The notes beneath the pieces were generated by a model that saw only the letters and a program-made list of their open reading frames with translations, was not told the origin of the DNA and searched no databases. A program made the translations under genes and the position numbers. Below are positions 1-5,775 of a stretch of 5,775 nucleotides of DNA, in pieces. Within the stretch, counting starts at the first letter, position 1; every line of letters starts with the position of its first letter. This stretch comes from Polaromonas sp. GTDB lineage: Bacteria; Pseudomonadota; Gammaproteobacteria; Burkholderiales; Burkholderiaceae_C. The DNA is taken from positions 1-5,775 of the forward strand of contig JAHFQQ010000217.1 of NCBI GenBank assembly GCA_023259235.1, written 5' to 3'.

Positions 1-195
1 GCCGAGTACGTGGTCGATTTCCTGCCCAAGATCAAGATTGAAGCGGCAATTTCTGACGAGCTGGTGGATCGCGTGATTGAGGCGATTGAAAGCGCGGCGC
101 GCACCGGCAAGATCGGCGACGGCAAGGTCTTTGTCTACAACCTCGAGCAGGTTGTGCGCATTCGCACCGGTGAAACCGGCAAGGAGGCCTTATGA
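1..195 (+). CDS. glnK: Nitrogen regulatory protein PII (GlnK/GlnB type), C-terminal 64 residues
   Basis: This is the 3' part of a PII signalling protein gene; its start lies left of the window. Read in frame from base 1, the protein begins AEYVVDFLPK. Aligned from memory with E. coli GlnB, this starts at residue 49 and ends at residue 112, the usual PII length. The T-loop tyrosine that GlnD uridylylates (Tyr51) is therefore codon 7-9. The PII C-terminal signature TGKIGDGKVFV (residues 83-93) is intact, and the RIRTGE strand near the end is typical. PII trimers sense ATP/ADP and 2-oxoglutarate and regulate glutamine synthetase adenylylation, NtrB or ammonium channels. An amtB gene 138 bp downstream on the same strand favours the GlnK paralogue, which docks on AmtB through its T-loop. 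Sequence alone does not separate GlnK from GlnB here, so the symbol rests on context. Confidence 0.95.
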   Translation, partial: AEYVVDFLPKIKIEAAISDELVDRVIEAIESAARTGKIGDGKVFVYNLEQVVRIRTGETGKEAL

Positions 196-200
196 ATTTT

Positions 201-304
201 TGCGGGACAGACCGCAGCGACACGAAGTGCGCAAGCTCTGTCCCCAACTGTTCAGATGCGGGACAGACCATGGCGACACGAATTTCGCAAGTCCTGTCCC
301 CAAC
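201..304. repeat. Two tandem 48-bp hairpin-forming repeats (REP-like) between glnK and amtB
   Basis: Two direct copies, 201-248 and 257-304, match at 41 of 48 positions and are separated by 8 bp, giving a 56-bp period. Both begin TGCGGGACAGACC and end CTGTCCCCAAC. Each copy has an outer inverted repeat, GGGACAG/CTGTCCC (204-210 with 238-244; 260-266 with 294-300). Each also has an inner one: in copy 1, GCG-A-CAC, loop GAA, GTG-CGC (217-232); in copy 2, GCGA/TCGC (273-276 with 285-288). Transcribed, they would give two consecutive stem-loops in the glnK-amtB mRNA. The layout resembles REP or small MITE-like intergenic elements of proteobacteria. I see no transposase gene and no T-tract after either hairpin, so simple intrinsic terminators are unlikely. 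Copy number elsewhere in the genome cannot be judged from this window. Confidence 0.8.
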
Positions 305-333
305 CATTCAACCCAGATCACGAGAACACTGAC

Positions 334-1836
334 ATGAAAAAACTGCTTGCCTCCCTGGCTTTGGGATTGAGTCTGCTTGGCGGCGCTGCTGGCGTGCTCG
401 CACAGGCACCTGCTGCTGCCATCGCCGCCTCTGAATCCGCGGCCCCGGCCGCTGCCGCTCCCACGGCGATTACCGCGCCGCCTGCCGCCGCGTCCGCGCC
501 GGTCCCCAACAAGGGCGATACCGCATGGATGATGGTCTCGACCCTGCTGGTAATTTTGATGACCATTCCCGGCCTGGCCCTGTTCTACGGTGGCCTGGTG
601 CGCAGCAAAAACATGCTGTCGGTGCTGATGCAGGTCATGGTCACTTTTTCAATGATCGTGGTGCTGTGGCTCATCTACGGCTACAGCCTGGCCTTCACCG
701 AAGGAAATGCCTTCTTTGGCGGATTCGACCGGCTGTTCATGCGGGGCATCTGGGACAATGTTGCCGGCAGCTTTGCCAACGGCGCGACCTTCAGCAAGGG
801 CGTGGTGATTCCGGAAATTGTTTTTGCAGCCTTCCAGGCCACCTTTGCCGCCATTACCTGCACGCTCATCGTCGGTGCGTTTGCCGAACGCATGAAGTTC
901 GCCGCCGTGCTGATGTTCATGGCCATCTGGTTCACCTTCAGCTACGCGCCAATGGCGCATATGGTGTGGTTCTGGATGGGTCCTGACGCCTATACCGGCA
1001 AGGAAGTGGTCGATGCGATGAACGCCAGGGCCGGATACCTCTGGCAGTCCGGCGCGCTTGATTTTGCCGGCGGCACTGTGGTGCACATCAACGCTGCCGT
1101 AGCCGGTCTGGTTGGCGCCCTCATGGTGGGCAAGCGCATCGGTTATGGCAAGGAATCCATGGCCCCGCACAGCCTGACACTGACCATGGTCGGCGCCGCC
1201 TTGCTGTGGGTTGGCTGGTTCGGCTTCAACGCAGGCTCCGCGCTGGAGGCTAATGGCTTTGCCGCGCTGGCTTTCATCAACACCCTGGGTGCTACCGCTG
1301 CCGCCGTGCTGGCGTGGTGCGTCGGCGAGGCGCTGATGCGTGGCAAGGCCTCGATGCTGGGGGCTGCCTCGGGCGCGGTGGCCGGGCTGGTGGCCATTAC
1401 GCCGGCAGCCGGCAACGTCGGCATCGGTGGCGGCCTGGTCATCGGTCTGGCGGCGGGCTTTGCCTGCCTCTGGGGCGTCAATGGCTTGAAGAAACTGCTC
1501 GGCGCCGACGACTCGCTCGACGTGTTCGGCGTGCATGGCATCGGCGGTATCCTGGGCGCGTTGCTGACGGGTGTATTCAACTCCCCGAGCCTGGGCGGTC
1601 CCGGTTTTGTGGCGGATTGGGTCACGGCCACTGGCGTAACCGTGGCCGACTATTCCATCGTGTCGCAAGTGTGGATTCAGGCCAAGGCCGTTTTGACCAC
1701 CATCGTGTGGTCGGGCGTGGTGTCTTTCATCGCCTACAAGGTGGTGGATATGACCATTGGGCTGCGCGTCAGCGAAGAAGATGAACGCCAGGGCCTGGAC
1801 ATCACCTCGCATGGTGAAACCGCCTACAACCGTTGA
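334..1836 (+). CDS. amtB: Ammonium transporter AmtB with signal peptide
   Basis: A complete 500-residue Amt/Mep/Rh-family channel of the inner membrane, which conducts ammonia/ammonium as a trimer. Residues 1-23 form a signal peptide (MKK, hydrophobic stretch, VLAQ cleavage region), as in E. coli AmtB. An Ala/Pro-rich linker follows (about 24-58), then the 11-helix core from about residue 63. Key residues, numbered here with E. coli equivalents from memory: Asp243 in DFAGGTVVHI (D160), twin histidines His251 and His401 (H168, H318), stacked gate phenylalanines Phe167 and Phe171 (F103/F107, motif FQATF), and WFGFNAGS (295-302) with the W212, F215 and S219 equivalents. The C-terminal tail GLRVSEEDERQGLD to HGETAYN, the region that communicates with GlnK, is intact. 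The start at 334 is chosen because MKK opens a good signal peptide. A weak GAGA lies about 8 bases upstream. An in-frame ATG at 256 would add residues encoded by the hairpin repeat. Probably co-transcribed with glnK under nitrogen control, but any promoter is left of the window. Confidence 0.97.
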   Translation: MKKLLASLALGLSLLGGAAGVLAQAPAAAIAASESAAPAAAAPTAITAPPAAASAPVPNKGDTAWMMVSTLLVILMTIPGLALFYGGLVRSKNMLSVLMQVMVTFSMIVVLWLIYGYSLAFTEGNAFFGGFDRLFMRGIWDNVAGSFANGATFSKGVVIPEIVFAAFQATFAAITCTLIVGAFAERMKFAAVLMFMAIWFTFSYAPMAHMVWFWMGPDAYTGKEVVDAMNARAGYLWQSGALDFAGGTVVHINAAVAGLVGALMVGKRIGYGKESMAPHSLTLTMVGAALLWVGWFGFNAGSALEANGFAALAFINTLGATAAAVLAWCVGEALMRGKASMLGAASGAVAGLVAITPAAGNVGIGGGLVIGLAAGFACLWGVNGLKKLLGADDSLDVFGVHGIGGILGALLTGVFNSPSLGGPGFVADWVTATGVTVADYSIVSQVWIQAKAVLTTIVWSGVVSFIAYKVVDMTIGLRVSEEDERQGLDITSHGETAYNR

Positions 1837-1972
1837 GGTCATGACGTGGTTGTCCGCACCGGAGATTTAGATCAGGCATTGGAAGAGGCCCAAGACCGGG
1901 GGTGTGGCAGGGGCGCTTCCTTCAATGGAGGTCCCCTGTGCCGATGCGGAAATCGGTTGTTGATCATTCCAT
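1837..1972. other. Convergent intergenic gap between amtB and the MBL gene
   Basis: A 136-bp non-coding gap where amtB (+) and the MBL-hydrolase gene (-) converge. No plausible gene is seen. It holds two small inverted repeats, listed separately as a weak terminator candidate. No similarity to the 48-bp repeats at 201-304 is apparent. Confidence 0.7.
1908..1956. terminator. Weak candidate bidirectional terminator region
   Basis: There are two short hairpins. CAGGGG (1908-1913) pairs with CCCCTG (1933-1938), with an imperfect CTTC/GGAG-like inner extension. CCGAT (1941-1945) pairs with ATCGG (1952-1956) across a 6-base loop, and the + strand then reads TTGTTG. The convergent position suits a shared terminator, but the second stem is only 5 bp and neither strand has a real T-tract. 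Confidence 0.25.
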
Positions 1973-2896
1973 TCAGGCATTCTGGATGTAGTGATCTTCC
2001 CTGCTGGCCACGCCTGCGGTGAAAAGTTCCGCACACAATTGTTCTATCCACTGGTGAGCTGGCACATCGTTGAAAAACCGCTCCCTGACTTGGCTGAAAT
2101 AGGGGGTCGCGATGGCCCACTGGGTAAACTCATCAAGAGGTTGCCGTTGAATCTCGAGTAATTTGAACTTGAGCAAGACCTTCGCGGCGTGGCGTGCATG
2201 CTTGCGCGGGTTTTTGACAAATGATTCCAGGCGCAGGCGCGCGCGCGCCAATACATCAGGCGTGTAGGCGAAGACCCGGCCATGCCCGGGAATCACAGTT
2301 TTCGGGTCTAGCTGCTCAATCAGGTCAAGCGTCGCGGTAACTTCTGAGAAAGCATTGATCCCTTCCAGTTCCGGGAATACCACGCCGAAACCGTTTTCCC
2401 ACAAGGCATCGGCTGAGATCAGGATTTTTGCCGCAGGTTCGAAAAAGACAAGAGAATGCGGATCGTGTCCGGCGGCGGCGTGAACTTGCCAGACACTGGC
2501 GCCAAACCGCATTTGCGTCCCCGGCTGCAGCGTCTGGCTGAATTTAAACTGCGGACAAAGCTGGCCGGTCGGGATATAGGTGAGCGCAATCGGATCCCAT
2601 TGCGCGACGTGGCTGGCCTGGCCTGGCGGAATAAGCGTTTCAAGATCCGGATAACGGGACTGCAGCGCCGCGTTCCCGCCACAGTGATCGCTGTGCAAAT
2701 GGGTGTTGACGAGAAAATCAAGTGGCCGCTTGTCCAGAATGCCCTCAACCAGGCGCAATGTCTGCGCGGAATGGGTGCAGTAGCCGCTGTCCACCAACAC
2801 GGTCTTGCCGCCATCGACGAACAGGATATTGTTTGCCGAAAGCCAGCCGCGTTCGAAGACGTGCAATCCATCCGGTAAGTCGGGTGTCGCCGTCAT
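1973..2896 (-). CDS. MBL-fold (metallo-beta-lactamase superfamily) metallohydrolase
   Basis: A complete 307-residue cytoplasmic protein with no signal peptide. The metal-binding set of the MBL fold is present: THLHSDH (His66, His68, Asp70, His71), AGHDPHS with His144, ISADAL with Asp163, and PGHGRVF with His205. The first part (about 10-210) is a glyoxalase II/COG0491-like domain. A basic and then helical C-terminal extension of about 95 residues (from about 212) is of the sort that often shapes substrate access in this superfamily. Family members hydrolyse thioesters, lactones, phosphodiesters and other bonds, so the substrate cannot be read from these motifs. The start is 17 bp after the acyl-CoA synthetase stop on the same strand, which suggests co-transcription and perhaps a role on acyl-CoA or other thioesters; this is inference. 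No strong Shine-Dalgarno precedes the ATG at 2896, so translation may be coupled to the upstream gene. Confidence 0.92.
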   Translation of the reverse strand: MTATPDLPDGLHVFERGWLSANNILFVDGGKTVLVDSGYCTHSAQTLRLVEGILDKRPLDFLVNTHLHSDHCGGNAALQSRYPDLETLIPPGQASHVAQWDPIALTYIPTGQLCPQFKFSQTLQPGTQMRFGASVWQVHAAAGHDPHSLVFFEPAAKILISADALWENGFGVVFPELEGINAFSEVTATLDLIEQLDPKTVIPGHGRVFAYTPDVLARARLRLESFVKNPRKHARHAAKVLLKFKLLEIQRQPLDEFTQWAIATPYFSQVRERFFNDVPAHQWIEQLCAELFTAGVASREDHYIQNA

Positions 2897-2913
2897 ATGG
2901 TCAATGCAGGCAG

Positions 2914-4602
2914 CTATCGGGCCGACGCACGCAACTCGCGCCTGAGAATTTTTCCGACATTGGTTTTAGGCAGTTCATCGCGGAACTCAATATATTTCGG
3001 GCGCTTGTAGCCAGTCAGATGCTGGTGGCAATACGCGCTCACATCGTCTTCAGTCAGGGCCGGGTCGTCTCTGACGACAAAAATCTTGACGGCTTCGCCC
3101 TGTTTGTCGTCCACCACACCGATCGCCGCGCACTCTATAACCCCAGGGCACAATGAAATGATGCCTTCAAGTTCATTGGGGAAAACATTGAAGCCCGAAA
3201 CGATGATCATGTCTTTCTTGCGGTCGATGATTTTAGTGTAGCCGCGCTCATCCATCACCCCAATATCGCCGGTTCGCATGAAGCCGTCGCGGGTGAAGGC
3301 CGTTTCATTTTCTTCGGGCTGCCGGTAGTAGCCCGTCATCACTTGCGGGCCCCTGATGCAGATTTCGCCGGAATCGCCAAGCGCCAGGGACTGCCCGTCA
3401 TCATCCTTGATGGCTACTTCAATGCTCGGCAGTGGCAAGCCGATCGTGCCTGTGAACTCCCGGTTGTTTATCGGGTTGTTGGTGCCGATGGCGCAGGTCT
3501 CGCTCATGCCCCAGCCCTCGATCATGGGGCAACCGGTGACCTCCAGCCAGTGGCGGGCGGTTCCTTCCGACGCTGCCATGCCGCCGGCCTGCGAAACGCA
3601 CAGACTGGAAAAGTCAACCGTCTTGAATTGAGGATGCTGCAGCAAGGCATTGAACAGGGTATTGACCGCCGGCAACATGTGAAATGGCCGCTTCTTCAGC
3701 ACCTCAATGAATTTGCCAAAGTCGCGGGGATTGGGGATCAGCGTCAGATGGGCGCCCCAGCGAATGGTCAGCAGACACAGTGTCAGCGCGAAGATGTGAT
3801 ACAGCGGCAAAGCCGCAATGTTGTTGATCTTGCTGACATCGCCCACACGGCCCAGCGCCGGCGTGAACCATGCTTCGGCTTGCAAAATGGCGGCAACGAT
3901 GTTGCGGTGCGTGAGCACTGCGCCTTTGGACAAACCGGTGGTGCCGCCGGTGTATTGCAAAAAGGCAATCGAGTCCAGGTTGCATGGTGCAGGCTTGAGT
4001 GTCTGGTGCCTTCCCTGCGCAACGGCACGGCTGAATTCAGTGACTGTTCGGCCATCGCTCAGGGGCAGCTTGAAAGCCGGAACCATTTTGGCCAGATGAC
4101 GAACCGCGAAAGTGATCCAGTGGCCGTACCAGAAGCCAAGCAGATCGCCCATGGACGCGATGACGACGTTCTTGACGGGCGTGCTTTCAATCACGTCGGC
4201 CAGCGTGCCCGCAAAGTTTTCCAGAATCACGATGGTGGTGGCCCCGCAGTCCTTGAGTTGATGCTCCAGTTCGTGCGCGGTGTAGAGCGGGTTGACATTG
4301 ACACAGGTATAGCCGGCCCGCAAAACGGCCGCCATGGTGACAGCGAATTGCGGCACGTTGGGCAGCATGATGGCGACCCGCGCGCCCGGCGCAAGGCCCA
4401 GGTTCTGCAGCCAGGCACCCAATGCGCATGACAGGCTGTCAAGTTGTGCGTAAGACATCCAGCGGTCCATGCAGACCGAAAACGGATTGTCCGCATTTTT
4501 TTTGAATGAATCTTCCAGCAGTTGATTGAGCGAGTGAAATTGCTCCGGATCAATTTCGTGGGCAACGCCGTCGGGGTAACTGTTGAGCCAATGCCGGTTC
4601 AT
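2914..4602 (-). CDS. fadD: Long-chain fatty acid-CoA ligase (FadD-like acyl-CoA synthetase)
   Basis: A complete 562-residue member of the ANL (adenylate-forming) superfamily, about the length of E. coli FadD (561). It activates a fatty acid with ATP to acyl-AMP and then to acyl-CoA, the entry step of beta-oxidation, and probably acts at the inner face of the cytoplasmic membrane. Visible motifs are the P-loop YTGGTTGLSKGA (217-228), the A5 motif GWGMSET (363-369), TGD with Asp446, the fatty acyl-CoA synthetase signature region from DGFMRTGD to SGFNVFPNELE (439-479) with DRKKD at 460-464, and the A10 lysine Lys551 in PKTNVGKILRREL. The segment at 157-177, including RHLAKMVPAF, also occurs in FadD proteins. 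The start at 4602 follows a clear AAGGAG with 5 bases between. It lies 72 bp after the uncharacterised gene and 17 bp before the MBL gene, all on the minus strand. Chain-length preference is not readable. Codons 34-36 carry a run of eight A residues. Confidence 0.95.
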   Translation of the reverse strand: MNRHWLNSYPDGVAHEIDPEQFHSLNQLLEDSFKKNADNPFSVCMDRWMSYAQLDSLSCALGAWLQNLGLAPGARVAIMLPNVPQFAVTMAAVLRAGYTCVNVNPLYTAHELEHQLKDCGATTIVILENFAGTLADVIESTPVKNVVIASMGDLLGFWYGHWITFAVRHLAKMVPAFKLPLSDGRTVTEFSRAVAQGRHQTLKPAPCNLDSIAFLQYTGGTTGLSKGAVLTHRNIVAAILQAEAWFTPALGRVGDVSKINNIAALPLYHIFALTLCLLTIRWGAHLTLIPNPRDFGKFIEVLKKRPFHMLPAVNTLFNALLQHPQFKTVDFSSLCVSQAGGMAASEGTARHWLEVTGCPMIEGWGMSETCAIGTNNPINNREFTGTIGLPLPSIEVAIKDDDGQSLALGDSGEICIRGPQVMTGYYRQPEENETAFTRDGFMRTGDIGVMDERGYTKIIDRKKDMIIVSGFNVFPNELEGIISLCPGVIECAAIGVVDDKQGEAVKIFVVRDDPALTEDDVSAYCHQHLTGYKRPKYIEFRDELPKTNVGKILRRELRASAR

Positions 4603-4607
4603 AAAAA

Positions 4608-4613
4608 CTCCTT
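4608..4613 (-). promoter_or_regulatory. Strong Shine-Dalgarno of the acyl-CoA synthetase gene
   Basis: On the minus strand, AAGGAG is followed by TTTTT and then the ATG at 4602-4600, a spacing of 5 bases. This is the best ribosome binding site in the window and fixes the start of fadD. Confidence 0.85.
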
Positions 4614-4674
4614 GCGGCTGATTGTGAAAGCATTACAGTTCAATCCGCATGGGGCTTTTCCCAATGCCGGCCTG

Positions 4675-5445
4675 CTATGAAGGACTCGCCGCCAGCAAAT
4701 GGCTCAATTGGGTCTCGCAGGTGACAGTTCCACCCTCAAACAGCAGCCGGATCCACCCCAGCTCACGCTCCCTGACCAACTTCAGGAACTCGTCTGATCC
4801 GCGCATTTCGGCAAACGCGTCGAAGCCGGTTTCCAGAAAATGTTGAAACGCGGTCAGGCCTGCGGACGCCGCCGGACGCCGCATCATCCTGAGCAAGGTA
4901 CGCAGCCCCGGCGCGCGTGTCAGACGGTTTAGCGACTGTCCGAGCTGCAGCACCACCGCGAGCTGCCGGTGCCGCCCGGCAGCGTCTCCCGCCGTACGCC
5001 AGCAATGGACATAGCGGGCGCATTCACTGCCCTGCGGGTTGGCCGATTGTTCCGCGCGCCAGCGTTGCGCCATCAGATCGTCCAGTGTCTCCGTCAACGC
5101 ATGGACCTCGGCCAGCGCCGCGGCCGTGTTGACGACAGCTTGCGGAAACAGCCTGGCGATGGTGCTGGCAATGCGGGAAAATTGCTGATCGCGCTCGGTA
5201 TAGTCCTTGTCGCTGTACAGCTCATGCAGGAAGAAGGCGGTGGCCGATTGATAGCGTGGACTGTGCAGCAGGTCAGGGTAGGTGGCCTGAAAGCGGCGTG
5301 CCTGGAACCGTTTGACTTCAGCGCTTGCCTGTGCCAGGGCAGGGTCGGCGTCGTGCCGCTGCCGAAGTTCAAACACAGTTTGCAGCGCGTCGTGAATCTT
5401 GCGGGCGGAAGGGTCCATACAGTACTGAAGTTTATCGGGCTTCAT
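4675..5445 (-). CDS. Uncharacterised helical protein with a conserved FFLHELYS block
   Basis: A 256-residue soluble protein of unknown function with no signal peptide, membrane segment or recognisable catalytic motif. The composition is strongly helical and charged. The most family-like block lies at about residues 48-125: QARRFQATYPDLL, then the core FFLHELYSDKDYTERD (71-86), then a Leu/Ala-rich stretch ending in HALTETLDDLMAQ. I recall similar blocks (FFL..LY...D...RD) in widespread hypothetical proteobacterial proteins that have no assigned role. The second half (about 145-250) looks like further helices with a basic patch LRTLLRMMRR (181-190). The ATG at 5445 has no good ribosome site, and Met10 (codon 5418-5416) is an alternative start that would keep the whole conserved block. 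It is the first gene of the minus-strand run that continues into the acyl-CoA synthetase, and is divergent from the Tat-protein gene. A link to lipid metabolism is positional only. Confidence 0.82.
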   Translation of the reverse strand: MKPDKLQYCMDPSARKIHDALQTVFELRQRHDADPALAQASAEVKRFQARRFQATYPDLLHSPRYQSATAFFLHELYSDKDYTERDQQFSRIASTIARLFPQAVVNTAAALAEVHALTETLDDLMAQRWRAEQSANPQGSECARYVHCWRTAGDAAGRHRQLAVVLQLGQSLNRLTRAPGLRTLLRMMRRPAASAGLTAFQHFLETGFDAFAEMRGSDEFLKLVRERELGWIRLLFEGGTVTCETQLSHLLAASPS

Positions 5446-5505
5446 TGGGCCGGCTCTAGGGACGGCGCTCTATTGAAACGGTGGTGGTCATGAGAAACTT
5501 CCGCC
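5446..5505. promoter_or_regulatory. Short divergent intergenic region
   Basis: These 60 bp separate the minus-strand uncharacterised gene from the plus-strand Tat-signal gene. Promoters for both directions are expected here or overlapping the coding ends, because the genes are divergent. I cannot point to convincing -35/-10 pairs or an operator palindrome, so this is a positional call only. Confidence 0.35.
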
Positions 5506-5775
5506 ATGCAAAGAAGAACGCTACTCAAACTCGGCGGCGTGTCAGCGGCGATGCTGGTTGTTGCTGGCGGCGCGCTGGCCCTGCTGCAGCCGGGTCTGCA
5601 AGGCGGCGTATTGAGCGCTGCGGGTCGTGAGGTGTTTGCAGCGGTCGGCCGCGCCGTGCTCGACAAGAGCCTGCCCGCTGACGATGGCGCGCGCGAGGTC
5701 GCGCTCAATGGCCTGCTCAGCCGGATTGATAGCCTGGTGCAGGCACTGCCACCGCACGCGCAAGGCGAGCTGTCG
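5506..5775 (+). CDS. Tat-exported small protein, N-terminal 90 residues; possible dehydrogenase small subunit
   Basis: This reading frame opens at ATG 5506 and stays open for 90 codons to the window edge, so the gene is truncated on the right. It begins MQRRTLLKLGG, with twin arginines at residues 3-4 and an RRxxLK pattern. A hydrophobic, Ala/Gly-rich segment follows (about 10-27, including AAMLVVAGGALALL), which together indicate export by the Tat pathway as a signal peptide or an N-terminal anchor. The exported part starts with a helix-like stretch (SAAGREVFAAVGRAVLD) and then LPADDGAREVAL. From memory this resembles small Tat-signal proteins, related to gluconate 2-dehydrogenase subunit 3, that sit beside GMC-family flavin dehydrogenases. 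I hold that link as likely but unproven, since the partner gene would lie outside the window. The ribosome site is weak (GAGAAA about 8 bases before the ATG). Tat export would suit assembly with a folded cofactor-bearing partner. Confidence 0.8.
   Translation, partial: MQRRTLLKLGGVSAAMLVVAGGALALLQPGLQGGVLSAAGREVFAAVGRAVLDKSLPADDGAREVALNGLLSRIDSLVQALPPHAQGELS

Noticed and set aside
201..304. CRISPR array
   Set aside because: There are only two repeat units, each 48 bp, separated by 8 bp, which is far too short for a spacer. No cas gene is present and each unit is internally palindromic along its length.
256..333. N-terminal extension of amtB from the in-frame ATG at 256
   Set aside because: It would add 26 residues encoded by the second hairpin repeat and bury the signal peptide. 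The MKK start at 334 gives a normal signal peptide.
649..1842. 397-codon open frame on the minus strand opposite amtB
   Set aside because: It is antisense to an unmistakable amtB. Its product is rich in His, Gly, Ala and Arg with no motif, as expected of a GC-rich shadow frame.
3343..4431. 362-codon open frame on the plus strand opposite fadD
   Set aside because: It lies wholly within the fadD gene on the other strand, shows no domain or signal, and its composition fits a shadow of that gene.
4641..4666. Small hairpin CAT-t-GGG/CCC-c-ATG (minus strand) between the unknown gene and fadD as a terminator
   Set aside because: The stem has only about 7 pairs with a mismatch and no T-tract follows, so it gives no good reason to split the operon.
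4603..4674. Sigma-70 promoter for fadD in the 72-bp gap
   Set aside because: TTGAAC and TGTAAT are visible on the minus strand, but they abut each other and no pair has acceptable spacing, so I do not call a promoter.

Overview
The window looks like chromosomal DNA of a betaproteobacterium, most likely Burkholderiales. The signs are a GC-rich coding bias, a glnK-amtB pair whose AmtB has a cleavable signal peptide and a long Ala/Pro linker, and an E. coli-type FadD. The assignment rests on protein character alone, so the genus is open. Apart from a small repeat pair it reads as ordinary core metabolism. I found no CRISPR array, tRNA, rRNA, insertion sequence or phage gene.

Layout. (1) Positions 1-1836, + strand: the last 64 codons of a PII protein (glnK/glnB type), a 138-bp gap holding two tandem 48-bp hairpin repeats, then a complete ammonium transporter gene amtB. 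(2) Positions 1837-1972: a convergent intergenic gap with weak hairpins and no clear terminator. (3) Positions 1973-5445, - strand, read right to left: an uncharacterised helical protein (5445-4675), a long-chain acyl-CoA synthetase (4602-2914) and an MBL-fold metallohydrolase (2896-1973). Gaps of 72 and 17 bp suggest one transcription unit, at least for the last two. (4) Positions 5446-5505: a 60-bp divergent gap. (5) Positions 5506-5775, + strand: the first 90 codons of a Tat-exported small protein that continues past the right edge.

How the genes work together. GlnK and AmtB form the usual nitrogen module: AmtB conducts ammonia/ammonium, and the PII trimer plugs its cytoplasmic face when nitrogen is plentiful. 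The right half centres on fatty-acid activation. The Tat protein resembles, from memory, the small subunits that accompany GMC-type flavin dehydrogenases. If such a dehydrogenase follows beyond 5775, the locus could oxidise long-chain alcohols or other lipids to acids and activate them to acyl-CoA. That is inference. No strikingly novel system is evident. The best leads are the hairpin repeats between glnK and amtB and the uncharacterised gene at 4675-5445.
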